DNA from: Calothrix sp. NIES-2100
GTDB lineage: Bacteria; Cyanobacteriota; Cyanobacteriia; Cyanobacteriales; Nostocaceae
Assembly (NCBI RefSeq): GCF_002368195.1
Contig: NZ_AP018178.1
Span: 8,382,645-8,446,644 of the forward strand
Length of the DNA stretch: 64,000 bases
Direction: 5' to 3'
Of this stretch, positions 51,201 to 59,398 are shown piece after piece. The position numbers were made by a program, and so were the translations under genes. The notes under the pieces were generated by a model. It saw nothing but the letters and a program-made list of their open reading frames with translations. It was not told the origin of the DNA and did not search any database. Each line of letters opens with the position of its first letter. The stretch's first letter is position 1.

Positions 51201-54200
51201 AAAATGGCGCTCCGGTGCGGATGGTAGGAACCCACAAAGATATTAGCGATCGCAAACAAACCGAAGCCCGGTTATTAGCTATTTCGAGTTTGCAACAAGC
51301 AATTTTAGATGCTACAGATTATTCGATTATTTCTACTGATTCCCAAGGCATTATTCAAACCTTCAATGCAGGTGCCGAAAAAATGTTTGGCTATCGCGCA
51401 GATGAGGTGGTGGGTTTGACGACTCCCAGCGATGTGCTACACGACCAAGCAGAAATCGAGCAACAAGCAGCAGCACTTTCGTTGAAACTAGGCAGAGAAA
51501 TTGCACCAGGGTTAGAATTTTTTACTGTGATCACCCAACAGGAAAAAACCTATGAGGAGGAATGGACTTACATCCGCAAAGATGGCTCTCGGTTCCCTGT
51601 AATGTTGACTGTGACAGCTCTTTCCAACAATCAAAGAGAAACGATTGGATTTTTGGGTGTTGCTAAAGATATTACCCAGCAAAAACAGATGGCAGCGCAA
51701 ATCCGTAAAAGTGCAGCTCACTTGGCTACCGCCCAGAGAATTGCTAATTTAGGTAGTTGGGAATTTGATTTACAAACCAAAGCAATTGTTTGGTCACAAG
51801 AGGTGTATCGCATTTTTGGCCGCGATCCAGAATCTGGTATACCAACCTACGAAGAAATGCAAAAGTATATTCATCCAGAAGATCGCGAGCATCGCAATTC
51901 TGTGCTTGAGCAAGCGATCGCTCTTGGGCAATCCTATGAAATAGAGAGCCGTTTTTATCGTCAGGATGGCAGTTTGTGCTGTTTACTGTCCCGGGGTGAA
52001 GTCATCTTGGATGCTCATGGCAACCCCAAACAGTTGATTGGCACTATTTTAGACATTACCGAACGCAAACAATTTGAGCAACAGCTGCGTAGTTTGTCCG
52101 ATCACTTGACCTTAGCACTACAATCAGGCGCGATCGGTACTTGGAACTGGGATCTACACCACAACGTCTACTGGGATGAGCGGATGTATGAACTGTATGA
52201 AATGCAAAAATCTGATGCTCCACTATTATATCAGGATTGGCTAAATTTACTTCATCCAGATGATGTGGCTCCAGTCGAAGCTAGTATTCAAGCTACTGTG
52301 AGGGGTGAAAAGGAATTAAGCATAGAATTTCGCGCTATTCATCCAGATGGCAGCATCCATTTTATTAAAGCTGCGGCGCTAATTCAAAGCGATGAACAGG
52401 GTGAACCCATACGGATGGTGGGTATTAATTATGATATTACCGAACGCAAAAAGATAGAACAAGCCCTGCGGGAAAGCGAACGCCGCTATGCAACTTTAGC
52501 AGAAGCTTCACCAGTGGCGATTTTCCGCTTTGATATTCATGGTAACTGTGTTTATGTCAATGATCGCTGGTGCGAAATGACAGGTAGACCAATAACAGCA
52601 GCAATGGGCATGGGATGGGTAGATACCTTGCACTCAGAAGACCGCGATCGCCTGCTCAACGCCTGGTCTCAAGCATGTGCGCAACAAGTAGTGTACCAAA
52701 ACGAAGGCAGATGTCTGCGCCCAGATGGTAGCATCATCTGGTTCTACATCCAGTCTTTACCAGAAACCGACCCCAACAACAATATTATTGGTTATATCGG
52801 TACACTCACGGATATTACTAGTCGCAAAATTGCCGAAGAAGAACTAGTGCGGCAAAAGAAATTGCGGGAGGTAATTTTTAATGAATCTACCGATGCCCTG
52901 TTTCTAGTTGATTCGCAAACGCTGCTGAACTTGGATTGTAATCAGCGGGCAGTAGAACTGTTTGAGGTAGCTAACAAAGCTGAACTCATTGGCATTCAAG
53001 GACAGTTACTCCAACGCCATCAATTCTCCGCTGAGGAAATAGCAGCGGTAATAGCACAAATGCAGTCAAAAGGTTTTTGGAGCGGAGAAATTGAATATGT
53101 GACTCGTCAAGGCAACTTTTTCTGGGGGAATATTGCCGCCAAGCCCATTAACGTAGCTGGACGTCATCTTAATTTAGTGCGGATTACAGATATTAGCGAT
53201 CGCAAACAAGCCGAAGAAGTACTAGCCACATATACCCGCGAGCTTGCAGATCTTTACAACAATGCTCCCTGTGGCTACCATTCTCTCGACGCTGAAGGCC
53301 GATTTGTCAATATCAATGATACGGAATTACAATTGCTGGGCTACACCTATGAAGAAATAATTGGCAAACACTTTATTGAGTTTGTGACAGAAAAAAGTCG
53401 CTCGATTTTTTGGCAGAACTATCCAAAGTTCAAAAAACGTGGTTGGGTGAAAGACCTAGAGTTTGAGATGGTTTGTAAAGATGGCACGATTTTACCAGTG
53501 CTGCTGAATGCAACTGCTGTCAAACTCGACGATGGTACGTATTTATTTAGCCGTTCCAGCATGTTTGATATGCGCGATCGCAAACTTGCTGAAGAAGCAA
53601 TCATGAAATATGCCCGTGAGGTTGAAGATCTATACAACAAAGCTCCCTGCGGCTACCATTCTCTTGATAGCCAAGGCTGCTTCATCAAGGTAAATGAGAC
53701 TGAACTGCAATTGTTGGGCTATAGCCGTCAGGAAATCCTTGGTCAACCGATGGAAAATTTCTTCACTGAAGCTAGTCGTTTAGCTTTTGTGCAAAACTAT
53801 TCTGCCTTCAAAGAAAGGGGCTGGGCGAAAGACCTAGAGTATGACATGGTTTGTAAAGATGGCAAAATTTTACCAGTGCTGATCAGTGCTACTGCTGTCA
53901 AGGATGCAGATGGAAACTATCTATATAGCCGAGCAAATTTATTTGATATTAGCGATCGCAAACAAGCTGAACAAAAACTAGAAGAATCACGCACAATGTT
54001 GCGATTGATACTTGATACAATTCCCCAACGTGTTTTCTGGAAAGATTGTGAGTTGCGTTATTTGGGTTGTAACCCTGCGTTTGGCAATGATTATCAACTG
54101 ACTCCAGATGAAATTATTGGCAAAAGCGATTTAGAGTTACCTTGCTCAAAGTGGGCACACCTCTACCGTGCAGATGATGCTGTGGTGATCAACACAAGAA

Positions 54201-55993
54201 CCCCCAAACTTGGTTATGAAGAGCCAGCAAACAATTTTAACGGTGAGCAAATATGGCTGCGAACTAGCAAAGTTCCCTTAACTAACAGCGTAGGTGAGGT
54301 AATTGGCATTTTGGGGTCTTATGAAGATATCACCGATCGCAAGCAAGCTGAAGAACAACTGCGACAAACAAATGAACAGCTAGCTCGCGCCACTCGCCTC
54401 AAAGATGAATTCCTCGCCAACATGAGCCATGAACTGCGCACACCGCTAAATGCCATACTGGGTATGTCAGAAGGTTTCCTAGAAGGTGTGTTTGGTTCCA
54501 TAAATCAACGCCAAGCAAAAGCGATCGCCACTATCGAACGTAGTGGCAAACATCTGCTAGAACTGATTAATGACATTTTGGATTTATCCAAAATCGAATC
54601 TGGCAAAATGGAATTGCAACTGAGTGATGTTTCCGTCAGCAGTCTCTGCGATGCCAGCCTCGCTTTCATTAAACAGATGGCATTGAAGAAAAACATTAGT
54701 CTCAGTACCAGTATTGCCAAAAATATTGGTTACATTCAAGTAGATGATCGCCGCTTACGTCAAGTGCTGATCAACTTGCTCAGTAATGCCGTTAAATTCA
54801 CTTCCGATGGCGGTTCAGTCATTTTAGAAGTAAAGTTGGAAACAGCCGGGGAAGTAATAAGCAACCCACGATTATACAACACTTCCTGGAAATCGTCAGC
54901 ACCCGAACCCAATTCTCCTGAAATTCCTGATCTTTGTTTCCGTGTCATTGATACTGGTATTGGGATTGCTCCAGAAAACATCGACAAGCTATTTCAACCT
55001 TTTGTCCAGCTTGATAGCAGCCTCAACCGCCAATATTCTGGCACAGGGTTAGGTTTGGCACTAGTACAGCGGATTGCTAGCTTGCATGGCGGAACAGTTT
55101 CCGTTAGCAGTGAAGTAGGTAGAGGTAGCTGTTTCACCGTCCGCATTCCCTACAAAAAAGCAATTAATTCTCCCACTACCCAAGTAATAGCTCCATTGCC
55201 TAGCTGTCGCTTACTTGGGGTTAATGCCCCAGTTTTGATTATCGAAGATTCTGTTCCGGCGGCTGAACAAATTACTCGCTACCTCCAGGAAATGGACATG
55301 CAACCCATCGTTTATTCCCAAGGTGAAGGAGTCATCGATGAAGTGTTGCGAGTTCAGCCTGTTATAATCTTTTTGGATATCCAACTGCCTAAACTCTCAG
55401 GCTGGGACGTACTCACTCAACTCAAAGCCAACCCGAAAACTAAAGAAATTCCCGTCATTATCATTTCCGTAGTGGACGAGCGTACCACAGGAATTGTTAA
55501 TGGTGCTTGTGAATATTTAGTCAAACCTATTACTCGTCCCCAGTTTCAGGCAACTCTAGAAAAAGTACAATATCTTACTCATCCCAGCTTATCTGCGGGG
55601 ATGGAAGTACAGCTACCTGATGTTAAAACTCCTTTGATTTTGCTAGCAGAAGATAATCAAGCAAACATTGATACGATGTCCGGCTACCTTGAAAGTCGAG
55701 GATACCGTCTGGTGTTAGCAAAAAATGGGCAACAAGCCATTGATTTTGCCAAATCTCAACGCCCTGACTTAATTGTGATGGACATTCAAATGCCTGTGAT
55801 GGACGGACTAGAAGCGATGCGAGGCATCCGTGAAAACCCGCAATTAATTAATGTGCCAATTATTGCACTGACAGCCCTAGCAATGTCAGGCGATCGCGAA
55901 ATTTGTTTGGCTGCGGGAGCTAACGAATATATAACCAAACCTGTAAAACTTAAACAATTAGCAATTACAATTCAACAACTTTTAGCCAAATAG
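48284..55993 (+). CDS. Giant hybrid histidine kinase (REC-GAF-13 PAS-HisKA-HATPase-REC-REC)
   Basis: 2569 residues without a membrane segment, so cytoplasmic. Domains: REC with D60 (VILVDFSMPDG); GAF at about 145-305 with possible chromophore-type context but no clear bilin Cys; about 13 PAS/PAC units (about 320-2030); HisKA with H2049 (MSHELRTPLN); HATPase (N-box LINLLSNAVKF, G-boxes DTGIGIAP and GTGLGLALV); REC with D2365; REC with D2500. PAS2-4 (about 470-869) and PAS5-7 (about 869-1269) are a 400-residue duplication; PAS11 and 12 are also a close pair. Signals may be redox, light or ligands; none is identifiable. The REC-kinase gene begins 12 nt downstream. Confidence 0.92.
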   Translation: MSHPDCLTILLIDDSTIDRMALRRFLKQDNRYTYRILEFQRATEAMQWCQQEIPDVILVDFSMPDGNGLEFVRQLREQQKNTHSAVIVLTGQGDERIAVQAMKSGAQDYLVKDKVTPEVLQGAIYHAVERMHLNRQLEQSREQQQLINAIALRIHQSLNLAEILRVTATEVREFLVTDRVIVYQFKPDMSGNVVAESVLPGWTVALGQQIQDTCFQQQQAAAEYQQGKKRAIDDIYLAGLKDCHLQMLEQFEVKANLVVPILLADQLWGLLIAHQCSASRNWQAVELELLEQLAVQIAIAIQQASAYEQLQAELLERQRTEAYLRESEERFRTIADTAPVLIWISGLDKHCYYFNKTWLDFTGRTLEQELGNGWAQGVHPDDFQNCLDSYVNAFEARQNFQIEYRLQRFDGEYRWILDTGVPRFTHTGEFLGYMGSCIDITERILAEQALQQLNHQLEDRVEERTAALRESEERWHLAVRGSNDGIWDWNLKTDEIFFSSRWQQMRGFAEHEINYNVEQWLNQIHPDDRDRVLTALGDHLALKSPFFCEEYRFKCKDGSYIWVLDRGQGLWDETGKAIRIAGSGTDISDRKTAEAHLLSITRLQQAILASSDYGIISITLEGIIQTFNPAAQKMLGYTADEVVGKLTPMIFHAEQELQQRAAALSWQLGREITPDLEFFMAISQHKQNYEQEWTFIRKDGSRFPVLLSITPLRDAKGQLMGLLGITKDITQQKQMEAQLRTNAAHLTVAQRIANLGSWEFDFQTQKITWSEEVFRIYRRDPAAGAPSYEEFRQIMHPEDRIVHDLLVQQTLKYGLSYKEEYRSYRTDGTIIHLLSRGEVIFDENGRPSSLIGTVMDITERKQAEIALRVSQERLQLALEGSGDGLWDWNIATGELYLSPHWLKMLGYGENELAYDVSTWESLIHPEDRPWVMELLNAHLQNINAPYAFDYRMLTKFGEWKWIANYGKVVARDQNGAPVRMVGTHKDISDRKQTEARLLAISSLQQAILDATDYSIISTDSQGIIQTFNAGAEKMFGYRADEVVGLTTPSDVLHDQAEIEQQAAALSLKLGREIAPGLEFFTVITQQEKTYEEEWTYIRKDGSRFPVMLTVTALSNNQRETIGFLGVAKDITQQKQMAAQIRKSAAHLATAQRIANLGSWEFDLQTKAIVWSQEVYRIFGRDPESGIPTYEEMQKYIHPEDREHRNSVLEQAIALGQSYEIESRFYRQDGSLCCLLSRGEVILDAHGNPKQLIGTILDITERKQFEQQLRSLSDHLTLALQSGAIGTWNWDLHHNVYWDERMYELYEMQKSDAPLLYQDWLNLLHPDDVAPVEASIQATVRGEKELSIEFRAIHPDGSIHFIKAAALIQSDEQGEPIRMVGINYDITERKKIEQALRESERRYATLAEASPVAIFRFDIHGNCVYVNDRWCEMTGRPITAAMGMGWVDTLHSEDRDRLLNAWSQACAQQVVYQNEGRCLRPDGSIIWFYIQSLPETDPNNNIIGYIGTLTDITSRKIAEEELVRQKKLREVIFNESTDALFLVDSQTLLNLDCNQRAVELFEVANKAELIGIQGQLLQRHQFSAEEIAAVIAQMQSKGFWSGEIEYVTRQGNFFWGNIAAKPINVAGRHLNLVRITDISDRKQAEEVLATYTRELADLYNNAPCGYHSLDAEGRFVNINDTELQLLGYTYEEIIGKHFIEFVTEKSRSIFWQNYPKFKKRGWVKDLEFEMVCKDGTILPVLLNATAVKLDDGTYLFSRSSMFDMRDRKLAEEAIMKYAREVEDLYNKAPCGYHSLDSQGCFIKVNETELQLLGYSRQEILGQPMENFFTEASRLAFVQNYSAFKERGWAKDLEYDMVCKDGKILPVLISATAVKDADGNYLYSRANLFDISDRKQAEQKLEESRTMLRLILDTIPQRVFWKDCELRYLGCNPAFGNDYQLTPDEIIGKSDLELPCSKWAHLYRADDAVVINTRTPKLGYEEPANNFNGEQIWLRTSKVPLTNSVGEVIGILGSYEDITDRKQAEEQLRQTNEQLARATRLKDEFLANMSHELRTPLNAILGMSEGFLEGVFGSINQRQAKAIATIERSGKHLLELINDILDLSKIESGKMELQLSDVSVSSLCDASLAFIKQMALKKNISLSTSIAKNIGYIQVDDRRLRQVLINLLSNAVKFTSDGGSVILEVKLETAGEVISNPRLYNTSWKSSAPEPNSPEIPDLCFRVIDTGIGIAPENIDKLFQPFVQLDSSLNRQYSGTGLGLALVQRIASLHGGTVSVSSEVGRGSCFTVRIPYKKAINSPTTQVIAPLPSCRLLGVNAPVLIIEDSVPAAEQITRYLQEMDMQPIVYSQGEGVIDEVLRVQPVIIFLDIQLPKLSGWDVLTQLKANPKTKEIPVIIISVVDERTTGIVNGACEYLVKPITRPQFQATLEKVQYLTHPSLSAGMEVQLPDVKTPLILLAEDNQANIDTMSGYLESRGYRLVLAKNGQQAIDFAKSQRPDLIVMDIQMPVMDGLEAMRGIRENPQLINVPIIALTALAMSGDREICLAAGANEYITKPVKLKQLAITIQQLLAK

Positions 55994-56005
55994 CGATAAT
56001 TCTCC

Positions 56006-57088
56006 ATGTACAATCAACCCTCTATTTTGGTCATTGATGATGAACCGGATAACTTCGATGTTGTTGAAACATTGCTAGATGGAGAAAACTATCGTCTATA
56101 CTACGCTCCTAGCGGTAAACAAGCCCTCGATCGCCTGAGTAGCTTTCAGCCTGATGTCATTTTACTTGATGTCATGATGCCCGATCTCGATGGGATGGAA
56201 GTATGTCGGCGCATTAAAGCAGATCCCCAATGGCGGGTAGTACCAATTATTATTGTGACTGCATTAACCACTAAAGAAGATTTGGCCCAATGTTTAGCCA
56301 CAGGTGCAGATGACTTTATCAGTAAGCCCGTTAACGGTGTGGAATTAAGAGCTAGAGTTAATTCCATGTTGCGGATTAAGCAGCAATACGACAATCTGCA
56401 AACCTTGCTGAAACTGCGAGAAGATATGGTCAACATGATTGTGCATGACTTGCGAAATCCGCTGGCGAGTATTGTTCTCGCAACGGAAATTCTGCAACTT
56501 CCGGAAATAAAACCAGAAAAACAACAACGAAAGCTCGATCAAATTGGCATCGCCGTTCAACAACTCCAATCTTTAATTGATAACTTATTGCTGATGGCAA
56601 AGTTAGAATCTGACACAATGATTCTCAACTACACAGAAGTAGACCTTGGACAAATTTGTCTGTCAGCTGTCACAGATGTTGAAGCGATCGCGACTCAAAA
56701 GGATCTCACATTAGTTAGTCAATTACCTCAATTAAGCAGAATAATTAAAGTAGACGCAGCCATCTTCCGGCGTGTGCTGGATAATTTGCTTTCCAATGCA
56801 ATTAAATTCTCACCATCACACTCTCAAGTCATCCTCAAAGCAGAATATTTAGATGCAGGAATTATTAAAGTCCAAGTTTGTGATTTTGGTCGTGGAGTTC
56901 CCTCCCACCTCCGCCAAAAAATTTTTGAGAAGTATGAAATTGGAACTGTACTGCAAGAAGTTTCGCAAATTGGTTTAGGATTAGCTTTTTGTAAAATGGC
57001 GATTGAGGCTCATGATGGTACTATTAATGTCGAGGAAAATTCTCCCCAAGGTAGCATTTTTACAGTACTATTGAAAGATTTAGTATAG
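56006..57088 (+). CDS. Response regulator-histidine kinase
   Basis: 360 residues: N-terminal REC (acidic pocket DDE at 11-13, phospho-acceptor D55 in VILLDVMMPD, K107), then HisKA with H147 (MIVHDLRNPLA) and HATPase (N-box DNLLSNAIKF, G1 CDFGRGVP, G2 GLGLAFCK). It starts 12 nt after the giant hybrid kinase, in one operon. The REC may receive phosphate from that kinase and gate its own kinase. No DNA-binding output is present. Confidence 0.9.
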   Translation: MYNQPSILVIDDEPDNFDVVETLLDGENYRLYYAPSGKQALDRLSSFQPDVILLDVMMPDLDGMEVCRRIKADPQWRVVPIIIVTALTTKEDLAQCLATGADDFISKPVNGVELRARVNSMLRIKQQYDNLQTLLKLREDMVNMIVHDLRNPLASIVLATEILQLPEIKPEKQQRKLDQIGIAVQQLQSLIDNLLLMAKLESDTMILNYTEVDLGQICLSAVTDVEAIATQKDLTLVSQLPQLSRIIKVDAAIFRRVLDNLLSNAIKFSPSHSQVILKAEYLDAGIIKVQVCDFGRGVPSHLRQKIFEKYEIGTVLQEVSQIGLGLAFCKMAIEAHDGTINVEENSPQGSIFTVLLKDLV

Positions 57089-57210
57089 TTGTTGTAGATT
57101 TTTTTTAGTAACAAAGCACCATCAAAAATGCAAGATAAGGTATCGTACCCTCAGAATTAGTGGAACAAACTAAGTTATTACACCTTTAAATTACACAATT
57201 ATTCATGAGG

Positions 57211-57268
57211 TGAGTTGACTGCTGAGAGTTAACACTCAACAGTCAGCAGTCAGCAGTCAACAGCCAAC
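57211..57268. repeat. STRR heptamer tract (CAGTCAG / CAACAGT)
   Basis: Imperfect heptamers GTTGACTGCTGAGAGT followed by AACACTCAACAGTCAGCAGT and CAGCAGTCAACAGCC. The two halves are inverted relative to each other, so the tract can also fold as a hairpin. It lies between the convergent kinase and flavodiiron genes. Confidence 0.6.
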
Positions 57269-57304
57269 ACGAAAAAATGTGCAAATTAGATGGGTGACGG
57301 CTTA

Positions 57305-59017
57305 CTAATAATGAGAACCAGTTTTGCGATGGTTAATAGCAGTCACCGCATCAGGTTTGAGTAATTTACCGTTATCAACAGTTGCGTAAACTACCCAATG
57401 ATCGCCACATTCTAAACGCTGACTAACTGAGCATTCCAAATAAGCGATCGCATCCGTAAGCACAACACAGCCGTTATCAGCAACTGCTGTACTAAAGCTA
57501 GCAAATCTATCTTCCCCAGGGGCGAAAGATTTGCGGAAATGCTTCATGTAGTCTAGATGATTGCCTTCTTCTAAAACATTTAAGGTAAATTTACCACCAG
57601 GATACATCAAAGATTCAACGGCGCGTTCCTTAGCGATCGCCACAGTAATTCCCGGTGGGTTAAATGTTGCTTGAGATATCCAAGAACCTAACATTCCTGT
57701 AGAAACTTCTCCTTGTTTCGCCGCAATCACGCAAACAGAACCAACGATTCGCCCCACAGCTTGTTCTAAAGGAGTAGCGGATTGTTGTGGTACGCGCACT
57801 TTTTTCGCTTTTTTTATCGTTTGAGCAAAGTCTGTACCGACTTCTTCACAGTATTTGAGAGTGACATCATCTGGTTTAAACTTGACCTTGAGGGTATCAA
57901 AACCAAATTTATAGCCAGCATCCCGGAGTTTACCTTCAATTAAATCAAAGGCTTCACCACTCCAGCCATAGGAACCAAACACCCCAGCTAGTTTATTATT
58001 ATCACCATCGCTAAGGACAATTCCTAAAGCAGTATGAATGGGGGTAGGTGCATGACCACCGATAGTTGGAGAACCAATAATAAATGCATCACACTCTTGC
58101 AAGGTGGCACGGATTTCATCCGGAGGCGCAAATTCGCAGTTAATAGATTTTACCGCGACTCCGCCTTTAGTTAATCCCAGGGCGATCGCCTGTGCTAAAG
58201 TTGCCGTATTTCCATAAGCTGAAGCATACAGCAGCGCTACAGATATTTCTCTAGTTCTCTGCGCGTGGCTCCATTCTCCATAGGATTTGGTCAGTTCGAT
58301 TAAGCTGGTACGTACCAAAGGCCCGTGACCAACACCATACATTCTCACCTGCAAATCAGAGATTTTCTCCAAAGCTGCTTCTACATGCAAAGCATTGGGA
58401 GCCATCAAACAATTGTAGTAGTAGCGCTGGTCTTCCTTAAAGCTTTCCCAGTTGTCATCAAACGCCTCGTCACCACAGATATGAGAGCCAAATAGCTTAT
58501 CTGTGTAGAGAATTTGTGTTTGTTGGTCGTAGGTACAAAGGGCTTCGGGCCAACGAGGACTAGGAGTAGGTAAGAATTTTAAAACATGACCCTTACCTAA
58601 ATCTAAAGTTTCTTTCCCTCGCATCACCAAAATATTTAAAGTGTCATCAGGGAAAGCATTTCGCAAATTAGCAGCACCCGGAAGCGAACAGACAAAAGTA
58701 ATCTGCGGTGCTAATTCTAACAGAGCTTTATAAGTTGCAACCCGGTTAGGATTAAAGTGACCCAAAATTACATAATCTAACTTTTTTAAATTCAGGGTCT
58801 GCTGTAAGCCTTCGAGATAAATTTCGGTGAAAGTTTCTGCCGGTGGGTCAATAATTGCCGTTTTATCGCTTTCAATTAAATAGCAATTGGAAGTAGTTCC
58901 CCTTTCCAGTGCATATTCAATTTCAAACCGCAAACGTGACCAACTACGCGCTCTAAGAACTTTAGTATTTGTCGCAATGGGCAAAACTTGTACGTCACGG
59001 GGTTTGGAATTGCTCAT
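57305..59017 (-). CDS. flv1: A-type flavodiiron protein with degenerate metal site (Flv1-like)
   Basis: 570 residues from the ATG at 59017 (MSNSKPRDVQ). Three domains: metallo-beta-lactamase-like (about 1-260), flavodoxin (about 275-410, ALLYASAYGNTATLAQAIA) and flavin reductase (about 430-570). The diiron motif H-x-E-x-D-H is H87-F-N-P-N-R92, i.e. two ligand replacements, as in Flv1/Flv2-class partners. These work with a canonical partner to reduce O2 to water using NAD(P)H-derived electrons. The canonical partner is encoded next door, upstream on the same strand, so a heterodimer is expected. The upstream in-frame extension lacks family sequence. Confidence 0.88.
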   Translation of the reverse strand: MSNSKPRDVQVLPIATNTKVLRARSWSRLRFEIEYALERGTTSNCYLIESDKTAIIDPPAETFTEIYLEGLQQTLNLKKLDYVILGHFNPNRVATYKALLELAPQITFVCSLPGAANLRNAFPDDTLNILVMRGKETLDLGKGHVLKFLPTPSPRWPEALCTYDQQTQILYTDKLFGSHICGDEAFDDNWESFKEDQRYYYNCLMAPNALHVEAALEKISDLQVRMYGVGHGPLVRTSLIELTKSYGEWSHAQRTREISVALLYASAYGNTATLAQAIALGLTKGGVAVKSINCEFAPPDEIRATLQECDAFIIGSPTIGGHAPTPIHTALGIVLSDGDNNKLAGVFGSYGWSGEAFDLIEGKLRDAGYKFGFDTLKVKFKPDDVTLKYCEEVGTDFAQTIKKAKKVRVPQQSATPLEQAVGRIVGSVCVIAAKQGEVSTGMLGSWISQATFNPPGITVAIAKERAVESLMYPGGKFTLNVLEEGNHLDYMKHFRKSFAPGEDRFASFSTAVADNGCVVLTDAIAYLECSVSQRLECGDHWVVYATVDNGKLLKPDAVTAINHRKTGSHY

Positions 59018-59146
59018 AGATTTCCGGTTATTTTTAGCAAAAACTTGGAAAAACCGGGTACTATTTACCCAGTTTTTAGCTAATTCAAAAATGTGAATGA
59101 AGGGTTTTGCGAATCTCATTTGTTTGATGAAATCCTTCTCATGCAT

Positions 59147-59398
59147 GAGATAGCAACAAGAAATGAGAGGACAGCTAATCTCTCCTTCAAAGTGACTGAA
59201 AAAATCTCTTTCTCATCTCTGCGCTCTCTGTCTTGAAAAGTTCTGATCGCCGGAAGCCGGCGCTCAGACTTTTCGCTGTGTACTCGGCGGTTCAAAAAAT
59301 ATTAAAACCACAGAGGACACAGAGTGAAGAGATAATAGAGAAATTAGCAATAATTTGTCTGCACCTTGAAAGAGCAAATCCTACTGCTCTACTCAGCT
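59147..59398. other. Spacer between the flavodiiron genes
   Basis: About 250 nt (380 nt counted to the accepted start at 59017). It contains a GCCGGAAGCCGGCGC hairpin (59250-59264) and a CCACAGAGGACACAGAG dispersed repeat. No gene. Confidence 0.4.

Noticed and set aside
59018..59146. Longer N-terminus for the Flv1-like protein (start at 59146)
   Set aside because: The extra 43 residues have no counterpart in the family; the ATG at 59017 gives the normal N-terminus.
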